A DNA stretch of 64,000 bases from Listeria rocourtiae FSL F6-920 (GCF_000525975.1 NZ_AODK01000027.1:1-64000); one strand, 5' to 3'. Counted from the first letter of the stretch, positions 1 through 9,608 are shown. Numbers and translations: made by a program. The notes: generated from the sequence alone by a model not told the origin.

Positions 1-420
1 AAGTTTTTCGAGGAGTTGGCCGTTGAAGCTGGATCCGGAGGCGCTTCACGGGATTGCTGTACATGGATTACATGCTCGCTTCGCTCTCATGCATATTGAG
101 GCTCTAATTCGGCATACTACGCTTCTTAAGAGCCACAACAAAGCTGAAACGGCCCGTTCAGCTCCGAAAAAAACTGGAGCGGCCGTAGTAAAAAGCCGCT
201 CTTACTTTTTATGGAGGGCGTGAAGTTTTCGAGGAGTTGGCTAAGAAGAAGGCAGTTTCATTGCATTCAACTGCATATTGAGGTTCTAAAAAAGCATACT
301 TCGCTTTTCAAGAACCACAACAAAGCTGGATCCGGAGGCGCTTCACGTGATGCAATACGTGGATTACATGCTATGCATATTGAGGCTCCAAAGAAATACA
401 GTACATTTCCTTAGAGCCTC
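1..420. repeat. Intergenic repeat cluster with three related hairpins
   Basis: No credible gene is seen here. The block starting AAGTTTTTCGAGGAGTTGGC at 1 returns at about 221, and AGCTGGATCCGGAGGCGCTT occurs near 29 and 324. Three hairpins follow the phrase GCATATTGAGG: arms 100-105/129-134 (GGCTCT/AGAGCC), 282-287/311-316 (GGTTCT/AGAACC) and 382-388/414-420 (GAGGCTC/GAGCCTC). The C-to-T change in the second left arm is matched by G-to-A in its right arm, so the pairing is kept. Part of the unit (TGGATTACATGCTCG followed by GCTCTCATGC) recurs near 16622. Function unknown. Confidence 0.7.
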
Positions 421-426
421 AACAAC

Positions 427-480
427 TTGACATTACATGCATACTAATCTATATTCTACATAGGTATTCGTCTATATACG
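427..480 (+). promoter_or_regulatory. Promoter of the arsR-type/yadGH operon
   Basis: TTGACA at 427-432 and TATATT at 450-455 are separated by 17 bases. The following ATAGGTATTCGTCTAT, near the expected start of transcription, has ATAG/CTAT arms and is a possible operator for the ArsR protein encoded next. A strong GAGGAGG ribosome site precedes the ATG at 493. Confidence 0.65.
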
Positions 481-492
481 AGGAGGTTAAAA

Positions 493-807
493 ATGAACTA
501 TGAAAAAACTTCATTAGTACTCAAAGCTATGGCAGATCCAAGCCGAATGAAAATCATCCACCTCTTATCATCCGGTAGTTTATGTGCCTGCGATGTCTTA
601 AAACATTTCGACTTCACTCAACCAACGCTTTCCCACCATATGAAATCGCTAGAGAAGGCCGGAATCGTTTCTGTAACAAAACAAAGTCAATGGCATTACT
701 ACGCATTAAAAGAAACGTTTATAAGAGATTTCATGGATTCCATGGTACAATTACTTTCTGACCAGAAAAACCAATCATACACAAAAAAGGAGATAGTTAT
801 TACATGA
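493..807 (+). CDS. ArsR/SmtB family transcriptional repressor
   Basis: A 104-residue winged-helix protein of normal family length. The pair C31-A-C33 in the helix before the recognition helix matches the CxC metalloid-binding site of ArsR-type sensors (classical ELCVCDL), followed by the DNA-reading segment QPTLSHHMKSLEKAG at 43-57. In this family, binding of As(III), Sb(III) or similar thiol-seeking ions releases the operator. Its stop overlaps the next ATG (ATGA at 804), so it is translationally coupled to an ABC exporter and probably autoregulates that operon. The actual inducer cannot be told from sequence; no arsB, arsC or cadA is adjacent. Confidence 0.85.
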   Translation: MNYEKTSLVLKAMADPSRMKIIHLLSSGSLCACDVLKHFDFTQPTLSHHMKSLEKAGIVSVTKQSQWHYYALKETFIRDFMDSMVQLLSDQKNQSYTKKEIVIT

Positions 808-1740
808 CATATGCACTCGAAATAGCAGGCTTAAAAAAAAGTATATGCGACCGGTGTCCAAGCGCTACGGGGGATTGATTTATCCGTACAAGAAGGGGAT
901 TTTTACGCACTGTTAGGTCCAAATGGTGCCGGAAAATCAACGACAATCGGTATTATTACATCACTAGTCAATAAAACGTCAGGAAAAGTAAAAGTTTTTG
1001 GCTATGATATTGATACAGATTTAGTCCGCGCAAAACAACAAATTGGGCTAGTTCCTCAAGAATTTAACTTCAATCCATTTGAAACCGTCCAACAAATCGT
1101 TGTGAACCAAGCTGGCTATTATGGTGTTTCTCGCAAAGAAGCACTAAAACGAAGCGAAACATACTTAAAACAATCTGGTCTCTGGGAAAAACGGGATGTC
1201 CGTGCTCGGATGCTATCTGGCGGTATGAAACGACGATTAATGATTGCCCGAGCTTTAATGCATGAACCGCGCCTTCTCATTTTGGATGAACCAACAGCCG
1301 GTGTCGATATCGAACTAAGACGTGAGATGTGGGACTATCTCAGAGAATTGAACATAAACGGTACAACAATTATTCTGACAACGCACTACCTCGAGGAAGC
1401 CGAAATGCTCTGTCGCAATATCGGAATTATTCAGTCGGGCGAGCTAATCGAGAATACAAGTATGAAAGCACTTTTAGGCAAATTACAGTTTGAAACGTTT
1501 ATTTTTGACTTAGCGCCTTCTAGTAGGAGACCTGAGATTACAGGATATAAATACAATTTAGAAGACGATGCCACTCTTGAAGTCGAAGTAGAGCGCAATC
1601 AAGGAATTAATGACGTTTTTGAGCAACTGACCAAACAAGGAATTCAAGTTTTATCCATGCGCAACAAATCCAATCGTCTGGAAGAACTATTCCTGAAAAT
1701 CACAGAAGAGACACACCAAGCGGAGGGGAATCATGTTTAA
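804..1740 (+). CDS. ABC-2 exporter ATP-binding protein, YadG-like (frameshifted by one base)
   Basis: ATPase subunit of an ABC-2 exporter. Walker A GPNGAGKST, signature LSGGM and Walker B LLILDEPTAGVD are all present. The ATG at 804 overlaps the regulator's stop, but the frame breaks in an A8 run at about 832-839; removing one A joins LEIAGLKK to VYATGVQALRG and gives an intact protein of about 311 residues. I read the break as a sequencing overcall, not a pseudogene. From memory, long stretches agree with Escherichia coli YadG (for example FNPFETVQQIVVNQAGYYGV), closer than usual between a Gram-positive and a proteobacterium. It pairs with the permease that starts at 1733. Confidence 0.88.
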
Positions 1741-2503
1741 TCTTTATTTTACAGCTTTAAAAAGCCTAGCAGTCAAGGAAACCAACCGCTATATGCGAAT
1801 TTGGATTCAAACCTTAGTACCACCAGTCATTACGACATCTTTATATTTTGTTATTTTCGGTAACTTAATCGGAAGTCGGGTCGGCCAAGTTGGTGGATTT
1901 TCTTATATGGAATTTATCGTACCTGGACTTATTATGATGTCTGTTATCACGAGCTCCTATTCTAATGTATCATCTTCCTTTTTCTCGCAAAAATTCCAGA
2001 AAAATATTGAGGAAATATTGATTGCGCCAGTGCCTACACACGTTATCATTTGGGGTTTTCTCCTCGGAGGAATTGGTCGAAGTATTCTAGTTGGTGCGCT
2101 CGTAACACTTGTTTCCCTATTTTTCGTACCACTCGCTGTCCATTCATGGCTACTCGTCGTTCTCACACTACTCATGACAGCGATTCTATTCTCGCTAGCG
2201 GGTCTATTAAACGGTATTTTCGCCCAGTCTTTTGATGATGTATCCATTATTCCAACCTTTGTTTTACAACCGTTGACGTATCTCGGTGGTGTTTTTTATG
2301 CGATTTCGATGCTGCCGCCATTTTGGCAAGCCATATCAAAAGCCAATCCGATTGTTTATATGATTTCAGGATTCCGTTTCGGCTTCCTTGGAACGACAGA
2401 TATTTCAGTCATGTGGTCTATCGCTATCCTTATTCTTTTTATCGTTGTGCTATACGCGATTTGTTGGTATTTAATCGACAAAGGACGCGGACTGAGAAGT
2501 TAA
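1733..2503 (+). CDS. ABC-2 exporter permease, YadH-like
   Basis: A 256-residue ABC-2 permease with about six membrane segments. Its ATG lies inside the end of the ATPase gene (overlap of 8 bases) behind a GGAGGGG ribosome site, so the two are coupled. The sequence follows E. coli YadH closely (MRIWIQTLVPPVIT near the N terminus, PTFVLQPLTYLGGVFY in the middle, a GRGLRS C terminus). The substrate of YadGH is not established. Its position behind a CxC-type ArsR regulator suggests export linked to metalloid or thiol stress; this is inference. Confidence 0.9.
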   Translation: MFNLYFTALKSLAVKETNRYMRIWIQTLVPPVITTSLYFVIFGNLIGSRVGQVGGFSYMEFIVPGLIMMSVITSSYSNVSSSFFSQKFQKNIEEILIAPVPTHVIIWGFLLGGIGRSILVGALVTLVSLFFVPLAVHSWLLVVLTLLMTAILFSLAGLLNGIFAQSFDDVSIIPTFVLQPLTYLGGVFYAISMLPPFWQAISKANPIVYMISGFRFGFLGTTDISVMWSIAILILFIVVLYAICWYLIDKGRGLRS

Positions 2504-2518
2504 TAGTGAAAACAATAG

Positions 2519-2560
2519 CCTAATCCCGATAACACTTGGGATTAGGTTGTTCCATTTTTA
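2519..2560 (+). terminator. Rho-independent terminator after the yadGH-like operon
   Basis: CCTAATCCC at 2519-2527 pairs with GGGATTAGG at 2538-2546, followed by a T-rich tract. Confidence 0.7.
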
Positions 2561-2624
2561 TACATTGCCATCCTTCTCCTCGCATAATATACTAAAGAAA
2601 AATCGCTCTTGAAAGGAGCACAAC

Positions 2625-4046
2625 ATGAAGAAAAAAACATTCCTTATTCCAGGCATCATCATCCTCTTTTTTGCAGTAGGTGTTTTTTGGACAGTCCATA
2701 CTTTGAATCAATCGCCCACAGCCAAACCGCTCAAAAGTGTCACCCAGAAATCCGTTCAACAGCTTTCCGAACAAACACAAGCCACGCTCCAAGCCTTAGC
2801 TAATTCAGGAGGCGATTCTGATTCACAGGAACAATTAGCAACACTTATCAAAAACGTAAACAGACTCGAATTAACGAATAATTCCAATAGTTTCTATGTC
2901 AAGAACTTGAAAGCCTGCTTAGAAGCACTACAACAATACAGATTTGGAAACGCCGATAAAAAAGCGCTCGGTAAAGTTTATCCTGCTTTTATCGAAAGTG
3001 AAAAGAAGTGCAGTGATATCACCAAAACAACCCAATATCAATGGTTTTACGCAGCTGCGGCAAACTACGAACAAGGTCTCAAACAAAAAGGTGTTATCAC
3101 GCTAACGATGGTCGGTGATAACTCGTTTGGTACCTATCCCGAAACACCTGAACACCTCAAATTCGATAACGTTTTTAAGAAAAATAATGGCACCAACACC
3201 TATGTTTTTCAAAACTGTCTGCCATGGTTTAATTCAGATGACTATACGGTTATCAATGCGGAAAGTGCCTTTACGAACGCCACGAAAGCCGAAGTAAAAA
3301 TGTGGCGTATCAAGAGTGACCCTGCACATGTCGCCTTTTTACCTGCGAGCGGTGTTGATGCAGCAAATCTAGCTAACAATCATACCATGGATTATTTTCA
3401 AATTGGTTATGATGACACCTTGGAAGCCTTTAAAGACAATAATATCCCTGTTTTCAATAAGGACATGCCGCTCATCACTAAAATCGGAGGTATCGAAACT
3501 GTCTTACTCGGCTATGATTGTCGCTCCAGTCAACAATCAACGAGCTATCTTGCAAAAATAGAATCCGACGTAAAGAAATACAAAAAGCCGAATACTCTAG
3601 TCATTGTAAATATGCATTGGGGTGTTGAATATCGTGAAACACCCGTAGATTATCAAACCCAATACGGTCATGCGATTATTAACGCCGGTGCTGATATCAT
3701 CATGGGCTCCCATCCCCATCGTCTAGAAAGCGTCGAAAAATATAATGGCAAGTACATCGTGTATAGCATGGGTGACTTCGCTTTTGGAGCTGATCCAACG
3801 CTGCTTTCTCGGATGACCTCGATGTTCCGATTGCGCTTTACAGAAGATAATGGTAAGGTAGTCTTAAAAAATCTTTCCATCGTCCCAACTTATGAGAATT
3901 CAGATGGCGCCCTGCATGAAAATAATTATCAACCTCTTCCTGTTTTTGGCGATGATGCAAAGAAAATTGTGAATGAATTAATCAGAATAAGTAAGCCAAT
4001 TCAAGGTGGAGTGACAGAGTACGACTACTTTGATCCCTTCATCTAA
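2625..4046 (+). CDS. CapA/PgsA-family metallophosphatase-like membrane protein
   Basis: A 473-residue protein with an N-terminal membrane anchor (about 5-25), a helical spacer to about 150, then a CapA-type calcineurin-like domain. Family motifs include TMVGDN, the NAESAF and NLANNHTMDY (Asn-His) segments, NMHWGVEY, GSHPH and YSMGDF. Relatives include the PgsA/CapA proteins of poly-gamma-glutamate capsules, but no pgsB or pgsC is nearby and many family members have other, unknown roles. A GAAAGGAGC ribosome site precedes the ATG. The active site should face outside the cell. Confidence 0.85.
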   Translation: MKKKTFLIPGIIILFFAVGVFWTVHTLNQSPTAKPLKSVTQKSVQQLSEQTQATLQALANSGGDSDSQEQLATLIKNVNRLELTNNSNSFYVKNLKACLEALQQYRFGNADKKALGKVYPAFIESEKKCSDITKTTQYQWFYAAAANYEQGLKQKGVITLTMVGDNSFGTYPETPEHLKFDNVFKKNNGTNTYVFQNCLPWFNSDDYTVINAESAFTNATKAEVKMWRIKSDPAHVAFLPASGVDAANLANNHTMDYFQIGYDDTLEAFKDNNIPVFNKDMPLITKIGGIETVLLGYDCRSSQQSTSYLAKIESDVKKYKKPNTLVIVNMHWGVEYRETPVDYQTQYGHAIINAGADIIMGSHPHRLESVEKYNGKYIVYSMGDFAFGADPTLLSRMTSMFRLRFTEDNGKVVLKNLSIVPTYENSDGALHENNYQPLPVFGDDAKKIVNELIRISKPIQGGVTEYDYFDPFI

Positions 4047-4073
4047 AGCTAAACTAGAAAGAAGGAAAAACAT

Positions 4074-5039
4074 TTGAATGAAATATTTCAGTTACTAAAA
4101 AAGGGAAACAAGTCGGCGCTCACTGCTGCAATCGTCAACGTTCTTGTCTCTATTATTAAAGGAACCACCTATATATTTACAGGAAATGTGGCGATGTTCG
4201 CTGAAACGTTACACAGTCTAGGTGACGCTGCCAATCAATTTTTCGTGTTTGTTGGTTCTGCACTAAGCAAAAAACGCCCGACGAAGCGCTTCCCCAATGG
4301 TTTTGGTCGTGTCGTAAACCTTGTTCTTCTCGGCGCCGTTTTGATTGTAGGTATTATGGCATTTGAAACAATTAAAGAAGGAATTTCGCATATTTTCCAT
4401 CCGACAGAATCGACCGGTTTTATCATTAACTTGATTGTTCTCGGAGTCTGTACCATTTTAGAAGGTTTTGTTCTCGTAAAAGCAATGCACGAAATTGCGC
4501 ACGATGTTGGCTTGGAATCCCGCGGTTTGAAACTTTTCAAAGATAGTCTCGCGAATTTCGGTAAAGCAAAAGCCGCGACTCGTCTCGTTTTCTTAGAAGA
4601 TTCCGTTGCAACTGGCGGTGGACTTTTGGCAATGATTGCAATTATTATTTCCTATTTCACACCGTACCATCAAGCAGAGGGAATCGCATCTGCCTTAATT
4701 GGGATTATGATGTTTATCGTTGTTGGTAAAGTATTCTTGGATAACGCAGCTGGGGCGATTGGTGAGTCCGATGAAGTATTGCAAGTACAAATTGGCCAAC
4801 TCGTAATGAGCGATCCAGACGTTAAAGACATCCAAGTTATCACTGTTTTAAAAGAAGGCGACTTTTTCCATGTGGAAGTGGAGGTGGAACTCGATCCCGA
4901 AATGACGCTTGCACAAGTAGATGATGTCAAAGATCGCCTTGAAGAAAATATTCTAAACGTCAAAGGAGTTGTTGATGTTCTCGTTTCATTTGACGAAGAT
5001 GATGCCATCCGAAGCTGGGAGTATGGTGACGGTAGGTAA
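4074..5039 (+). CDS. Cation diffusion facilitator (CDF) family metal transporter
   Basis: A 321-residue CDF protein with an N-terminal block of membrane helices, the metal-site motif HSLGD in helix 2, a second acidic site around LEDSVA, and a cytoplasmic C-terminal dimerisation domain (about 215-305: MSDPDVKDIQVITV, HVEVEVELDP). These transporters export Zn, Mn, Fe or Co in exchange for protons; the ion cannot be assigned here. The start is TTG at 4074 behind AGAAGGAA; the nearby ATG at 4078 is in another frame. It lies 27 bases after the CapA-like gene in the same direction. Confidence 0.88.
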   Translation: MNEIFQLLKKGNKSALTAAIVNVLVSIIKGTTYIFTGNVAMFAETLHSLGDAANQFFVFVGSALSKKRPTKRFPNGFGRVVNLVLLGAVLIVGIMAFETIKEGISHIFHPTESTGFIINLIVLGVCTILEGFVLVKAMHEIAHDVGLESRGLKLFKDSLANFGKAKAATRLVFLEDSVATGGGLLAMIAIIISYFTPYHQAEGIASALIGIMMFIVVGKVFLDNAAGAIGESDEVLQVQIGQLVMSDPDVKDIQVITVLKEGDFFHVEVEVELDPEMTLAQVDDVKDRLEENILNVKGVVDVLVSFDEDDAIRSWEYGDGR

Positions 5040-5049
5040 TTTACAATAC

Positions 5050-5290
5050 GAAGAGGGTGGGACAAACTCATTTCTACACAAAAATAAGCAAGATATCAGG
5101 ATTCCCTTTTTGAGGGTAGGACGTAAATATTGCTTGACACAAATCGAGCGAAAGCGTTTGTATTCAGGGGATTTGGTGGAAGCCGGAAGCGGAGTGTACG
5201 ACTGTACATGAGAACCGGAAGTCCGCCAAATCCCCTGAATGCGAGCGCTTGTCGCCGATTTATTTGGGTTATGTCCCAGACCCTTTTTTA
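5050..5290. repeat. Palindromic repeat element (family copy A)
   Basis: Nested inverted repeat. Outer arms are GGGTGGGACA near 5054 and TGTCCCAGACCC near 5272-5284. Inner arms TTCAGGGGATTTGG (5163-5176) and CCAAATCCCCTGAA (5226-5239) are perfect. The loop carries GAAGCGGAGTGTACGACTG, also found with small changes in the element at 34712-34838. The outer hairpin followed by a T run could also terminate transcription of the CDF gene. Short open frames here are by-products of the repeat. Confidence 0.8.
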
Positions 5291-5386
5291 GTTGCAACTG
5301 AGTAGTACAAACAAAGATAGCGCAATCATTTCTGCCTTATCAAAATAACAATCTGAATACTTGCAAATTTTTTTAAATTTTTTCCA

Positions 5387-5441
5387 TTGACTCTTTTCGT
5401 AAATTGCCCTATAATAGTCAAATAGTTAATTAAGTGAACTA
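5387..5441 (+). promoter_or_regulatory. Promoter and possible operator of the DHA2 exporter gene
   Basis: TTGACT at 5387-5392 and TATAAT at 5410-5415 with a 17-base spacer. Just downstream, TAGTTAATTAAGTGAACTA (5423-5441) has TAGTT/AACTA arms and sits where a TetR- or MarR-type repressor would act. No such regulator is adjacent. Confidence 0.75.
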
Positions 5442-5470
5442 ATTATTTTTAAATCAAAAGGAGATTGAAC

Positions 5471-6952
5471 ATGACACAAACAGCACACGCGGAACAACCC
5501 GTTGATATTCACGGGAAACCTTATAATCGTATGTTATTAATGACAGTAATGCTTGTGGGGGCATTCGTTGCTATCTTAAACCAAACGATTCTTTCAACAG
5601 CTCTTCCGCACATTATGGTCGATTTAAACATTACAGCATCTACAGGGCAATGGCTAACAACAGCATTCCTACTTACTAACGGGATTATGATTCCAATTAC
5701 GGCAATGTTAATCGGTAAAATTAACTCGAAAACGCTATTTTTAACAGCGATGATTGTCTTCACAGTTGGTACAGTAATCTCAGCTTTCTCAGATAGCTTT
5801 GCGCTACTTCTAACTGGGCGGATCATTCAAGCGGCTGGGGCCGGAATTCTAATGCCTCTAATGCAAACCATTTTCCTACTTATTTTCCCACCTGATCGTC
5901 GTGGGGCAGCGATGGGCATGGTCGGATTAGTTATCGCTTTTGCTCCTGCTATCGGACCGACTTTATCAGGTTGGATTGTGGATAGCTATGATTGGCACAT
6001 GCTTTTCATTATCTTGATTCCAATCGCAGTTCTTGATATTATTTTTGCCTTTTTCGCAATGAGAAAAGTAGTTGAACTTACGAATCCAAAAATCGATATT
6101 ATTTCGATCGCCCTTTCAACAATTGGATTTGGTGCCCTTCTTTACGGCTTTAGTAGCGCGGGTACGGATGGTTGGACAGACGGCCTTGTGATTACAATGT
6201 TCATCGTTGGTGCTATCGGCTTAGTCCTATTCATCTGGCGCCAACTAAAAATGGAAAAACCGATGCTCGAACTTCGCGTTTTCCAATCACCAGTTTTCAC
6301 GCTATCCACTATTATCAGTGCGATTGTTATGATGTCTATGATTGGTGCAGAAATCGTATTACCACTTTATATTCAAAATATTCTTGGTGAAACAGCGCTA
6401 CATTCTGGATTACTATTGCTTCCAGGTGCTATCGTGATGGGTGTTATGAGCCCAATTACTGGTATTATTTTCGATAAGATTGGGCCGAAATTGCTTGCGA
6501 TTACTGGTATGACATTACTCGTAGCTGGAACAATTCCGTTTATGTTCTTGACAAAGGATACGTCTACTATGTACATTATCGTCTTTTATGCCGTGCGTTT
6601 CTTCGGTATTTCAATGGTTATGATGCCGATGTCAACAGCTGGTATGAACTCGTTGCCACTGAACATGATGAGTCACGGTACTGCGGTGAATAATACGATT
6701 CGTCAAGTTGCTGGTTCGATTGGTACAGCGATTCTCATTACTGTATTGAGTAACGTAACGAAAGACAATATGCCAGGAAAAGCATTAGCAATGTCTGATC
6801 CACAAGCATTCCAAAATCAAGCTATGACAGCAAACCTTGACGGCATGAAAGCGGCGTTTCTCGTTGCCGTAGCCTTTGCGGTTGTAGGCTTGATTCTAAG
6901 CCTATTCGTGAAAGATATTCGTCCTCAAGGAAAGAAAACTGTAACTAAATAA
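5471..6952 (+). CDS. DHA2-family multidrug MFS transporter (14 TM)
   Basis: About 493 residues, the length of 14-helix EmrB/LmrB-type exporters. Family marks include NQTILSTALPHIM in helix 1, the TAFLLTNGIMIPITAML segment, RIIQAAGAGILMPL (motif C-like) and the GPKLLAITGM loop. The ATG at 5471 is 8 bases after AAAGGAG; an upstream TTG at 5465 is too close to that site. Listeria has several such pumps (the Mdr set linked to bile, drug and cyclic-di-AMP export), but this copy cannot be assigned to one. It has its own strong promoter and terminator. Confidence 0.88.
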   Translation: MTQTAHAEQPVDIHGKPYNRMLLMTVMLVGAFVAILNQTILSTALPHIMVDLNITASTGQWLTTAFLLTNGIMIPITAMLIGKINSKTLFLTAMIVFTVGTVISAFSDSFALLLTGRIIQAAGAGILMPLMQTIFLLIFPPDRRGAAMGMVGLVIAFAPAIGPTLSGWIVDSYDWHMLFIILIPIAVLDIIFAFFAMRKVVELTNPKIDIISIALSTIGFGALLYGFSSAGTDGWTDGLVITMFIVGAIGLVLFIWRQLKMEKPMLELRVFQSPVFTLSTIISAIVMMSMIGAEIVLPLYIQNILGETALHSGLLLLPGAIVMGVMSPITGIIFDKIGPKLLAITGMTLLVAGTIPFMFLTKDTSTMYIIVFYAVRFFGISMVMMPMSTAGMNSLPLNMMSHGTAVNNTIRQVAGSIGTAILITVLSNVTKDNMPGKALAMSDPQAFQNQAMTANLDGMKAAFLVAVAFAVVGLILSLFVKDIRPQGKKTVTK

Positions 6953-6956
6953 TGAA

Positions 6957-7004
6957 AAAGAAACGTGTACGCTAAATTTTTTCTTAGCATCGCGTTTCTT
7001 TTTT
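6957..7004 (+). terminator. Terminator after the DHA2 exporter gene
   Basis: AGAAACG...GCTAA pairs with TTAGC...CGTTTCT around a T-rich loop, ending in TTTTTT. Confidence 0.75.
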
Positions 7005-7074
7005 CAGTGTTACTCGCAAAATATGCTAAGATAGTAAAATAAGTTGATATTTACAGAAAAGGGGATTTTTTTGC

Positions 7075-7980
7075 ATGGAGTTTGTTTTGATTCTATTGCC
7101 GATTTTCGGGATTTTCGCAATTGGTTTTATTGGACAGAAAACGCTTAAGTTTGATATCCCGAATTTATCGAAGTTAACGCTTTATTTAATGTCGCCGTTT
7201 TTGGCGTTTAATACGTTCTATACGAATAAATTAACGATGGACTATGCCTATTTATTGATTTTTGTTGTGGGGCTTTGTTTATCTATTATCGCGATTATTT
7301 ATGTCATTGCAAAGGTGATGAACTATGATATTCAAGATGCGTGCGCGATGATTCTTGCTTCGGCTTTTATGAACAATGGGAATTATGGAACGCCCGTTGT
7401 TTTGCTAATTTTTGGTGCTACTGGGCTTGATATTGCAGTTATTTTAATGGTATTGCAGCAGCTTGTAATGAGTACAATTGGGGTCTTCTTCGCGGCACGA
7501 GGCAGTGCGCAAACGGCCAGTATGAAAATGGTTTGGCAACGTGTCGTCCGGATGCCGGTCGCTTATGGGGCACTACTGGGCATTGTCCTCCAACTCATCC
7601 ATCTACCAGTTCCAGCGGGCGTGATGACTTGTGTGAAATTGGTCGGGGATGCAGCAATTCCAACGATTATGATTGTATTGGGCATGCAATTAGCGGTTAT
7701 CTCATTTCGCCGAATCGATATTACTAAAGTCTCGATTTCGCTTATTTTGCGTCTCCTCATTTCCCCTCTTATCGCTGTATTGTTCACACTTATTTTACCA
7801 GTAGATCCAATGACGAAACAAATCATGATTTTACTTGCTGCAATGCCAACAGCTGCTAACACAACTTTACTCGCAGTACAATTCAATACGAAGCCAGATC
7901 TCGTATCCAGCACAACTTTTATCAGCACTGTTCTTAGTATTGTCACAATTCCGGTTGTTTTATGGCTTCTTTTTCCTTGA
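7075..7980 (+). CDS. AEC-family (auxin efflux carrier-like) transporter
   Basis: A 301-residue membrane protein with ten or so helices split in two halves. It has the family pattern GIFAIGFIGQKTL at the N terminus, ASAFMNNGNYGTPV in the middle and AAMPTAANTTLLA in the second half. In Firmicutes the family includes malate and other carboxylate permeases; the substrate here is unknown. A GGGGA ribosome site precedes the ATG. It seems to be its own transcription unit. Confidence 0.85.
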   Translation: MEFVLILLPIFGIFAIGFIGQKTLKFDIPNLSKLTLYLMSPFLAFNTFYTNKLTMDYAYLLIFVVGLCLSIIAIIYVIAKVMNYDIQDACAMILASAFMNNGNYGTPVVLLIFGATGLDIAVILMVLQQLVMSTIGVFFAARGSAQTASMKMVWQRVVRMPVAYGALLGIVLQLIHLPVPAGVMTCVKLVGDAAIPTIMIVLGMQLAVISFRRIDITKVSISLILRLLISPLIAVLFTLILPVDPMTKQIMILLAAMPTAANTTLLAVQFNTKPDLVSSTTFISTVLSIVTIPVVLWLLFP

Positions 7981-8044
7981 AAGTGATGACAAATGAATTA
8001 TGATATGATATAGTTAACAAATTGAACAAAATAGCAAACATATC

Positions 8045-8145
8045 TTCATGCAACTATGAGCCACCGCGCCGATTCGAGGCACGGTGTTCCTTCACGTCTG
8101 TCCCATAGCCAAATGTGAATCTATGAGCTAGGAGTGTGTCTATTT
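8045..8145 (+). promoter_or_regulatory. Structured 5' leader of the Mga-like regulator gene
   Basis: Two stems are visible. CACCG/CGGTG (8062-8066/8082-8086) is extended inward by GCC/GGC around one mismatch, and CATAG/CTATG pairs 8104-8108 with 8121-8125. Bases around the second stem (TTCAC near 8091, GTGAA near 8115) could form a further pairing. The ribosome site AGGAG follows directly. I do not recognise a known riboswitch class. Confidence 0.4.
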
Positions 8146-9608
8146 TTGGAAAAATTTAATTGTCGCTTCGGAGTACCGTAAACTCAATTTACTACAGACA
8201 TTATTTAAGTCCCCGCAAACATATCAAAAGAAAGAGTTAGCTGACTTATTGCACTGCTCAATCAAAACACTAGAGCGCGATATTTTATCGTTGCAAGACC
8301 TGTTCAATCCTAACATCGCTCACGTATATGAAGACAGCTCTCGAAATATTTTGCTTTCTGTCGGTAAACATGTCAATTTCGACTACCTCTATGCGCTTGT
8401 CGTCAGCAGCTCTCATTTATATTTACTTGCAAAAGACATTTTTACTGGCAAAAAAAAATAATTTAGCCGAATGGGCGACTGATAACTATAGTAGCCTACC
8501 GACCATGTATCGCCGTATTCGTCAAATTGATACGTATCTGGCTGATAGTAACCTTGTTTTAGAAACACAGCCTCTTGCTATCAAAGGGCCTGAAATCAAT
8601 CTTCGTTATTTCTACTACCAAATTTACAGTAAATCTTATCCCTACACTAAATGGCCCTTTCCAGACATCCCCTATGAAAACATCAATCGATTTATCCTCC
8701 AAGTAGAAGCCTTTTATCACATCCATTTTTCACTATCTTCACGAATTAAATATGCGATTGCAATTGCCGTTACATTAAAACGCGTGAAGCAAGAACACGC
8801 CTTTACCATCCAAAATCACTGGTTACAAAAATGGGATGAGCTCAATGCATTGCAACCTGAGAATGCCACCATTGATTACACCATTCTTGAAAAAATCATC
8901 GGCATGCCTCTTTCAAAACACGAACGCTATTTCACGCTAATCACTGCTTTTTGGACCCATTTTACGCATACAGATAGTTTTTTCCTAGAAGCTAGAGCGC
9001 AGTGTAACTCGGAAATTTACTTGCCAAACCACGTACTAGCCTCTGAACTTACTAGTATACTAGATGAATATCCTGACAACGAGAAAAATATCGCCCTCAC
9101 AGAAACACTGGACTTCTTAGTAAACTTCACGTTTATCAATAAAATAAATGTTTTGCCAGATATCCCTCTTCCTCAAGTTTCTCCAGAAAAAGCTCATCTC
9201 TCCAAACAAATCCACAACATCTTAACAAAATATGAAGAAAATCCACATTTCTCATATATTCGCCCAAATAAGTCTGTGATTACCAATTATCTAGTTGCTG
9301 TTTATTACATCTTAATGCAGCAAGCCCAACAGCATGATGCCCTTCACGTCAAAATCATTTCACAAAACGGTTATTTATGGGAAGAGTTTCTTCGTGGCGA
9401 AATTAAGCGGAAATACTCTGCGGATCAAATTATCGTTTGCCAGGAAGTAACAACACACGAGCTACATTCTGGAATTGATTTAATTATTAGTGATTTTCCT
9501 CTTTATGAGCAAGCAGACATGCACACCAATGGATTGCTTTGGAATATCCCGCCTTCTCCTACAGATTATGCCCAGTTGGATACTATTTTAGAACGAGAAA
9601 AAGCATAA
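8146..9608 (+). CDS. Mga-type helix-turn-helix transcriptional regulator (frameshifted)
   Basis: About 487 codons. The N terminus has a helix-turn-helix (KELADLLHCSIKTLERDI), then an Mga-type HTH region (YRRIRQIDTYLADSNL) and a long alpha-helical PRD-like body. The frame breaks in an A9 run at about 8452-8460; with one A fewer, FTGKKNNLAEW reads through. A second single-base change near 8150-8157 is needed to reach the TTG at 8146, the only start with a suitable AGGAG site, so the exact N terminus is uncertain. Such regulators often respond to PTS phosphorylation or control surface genes; the target here is unknown. Confidence 0.7.

Noticed and set aside
804-1740. YadG-like gene as a pseudogene
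   Set aside because: A single extra A in an A8 run is the only defect, shared in type with many other genes here; all motifs are intact.
5048-5297. Open frames inside the palindromic element
   Set aside because: Both strands are open only because of the inverted repeat; no start with a ribosome site.
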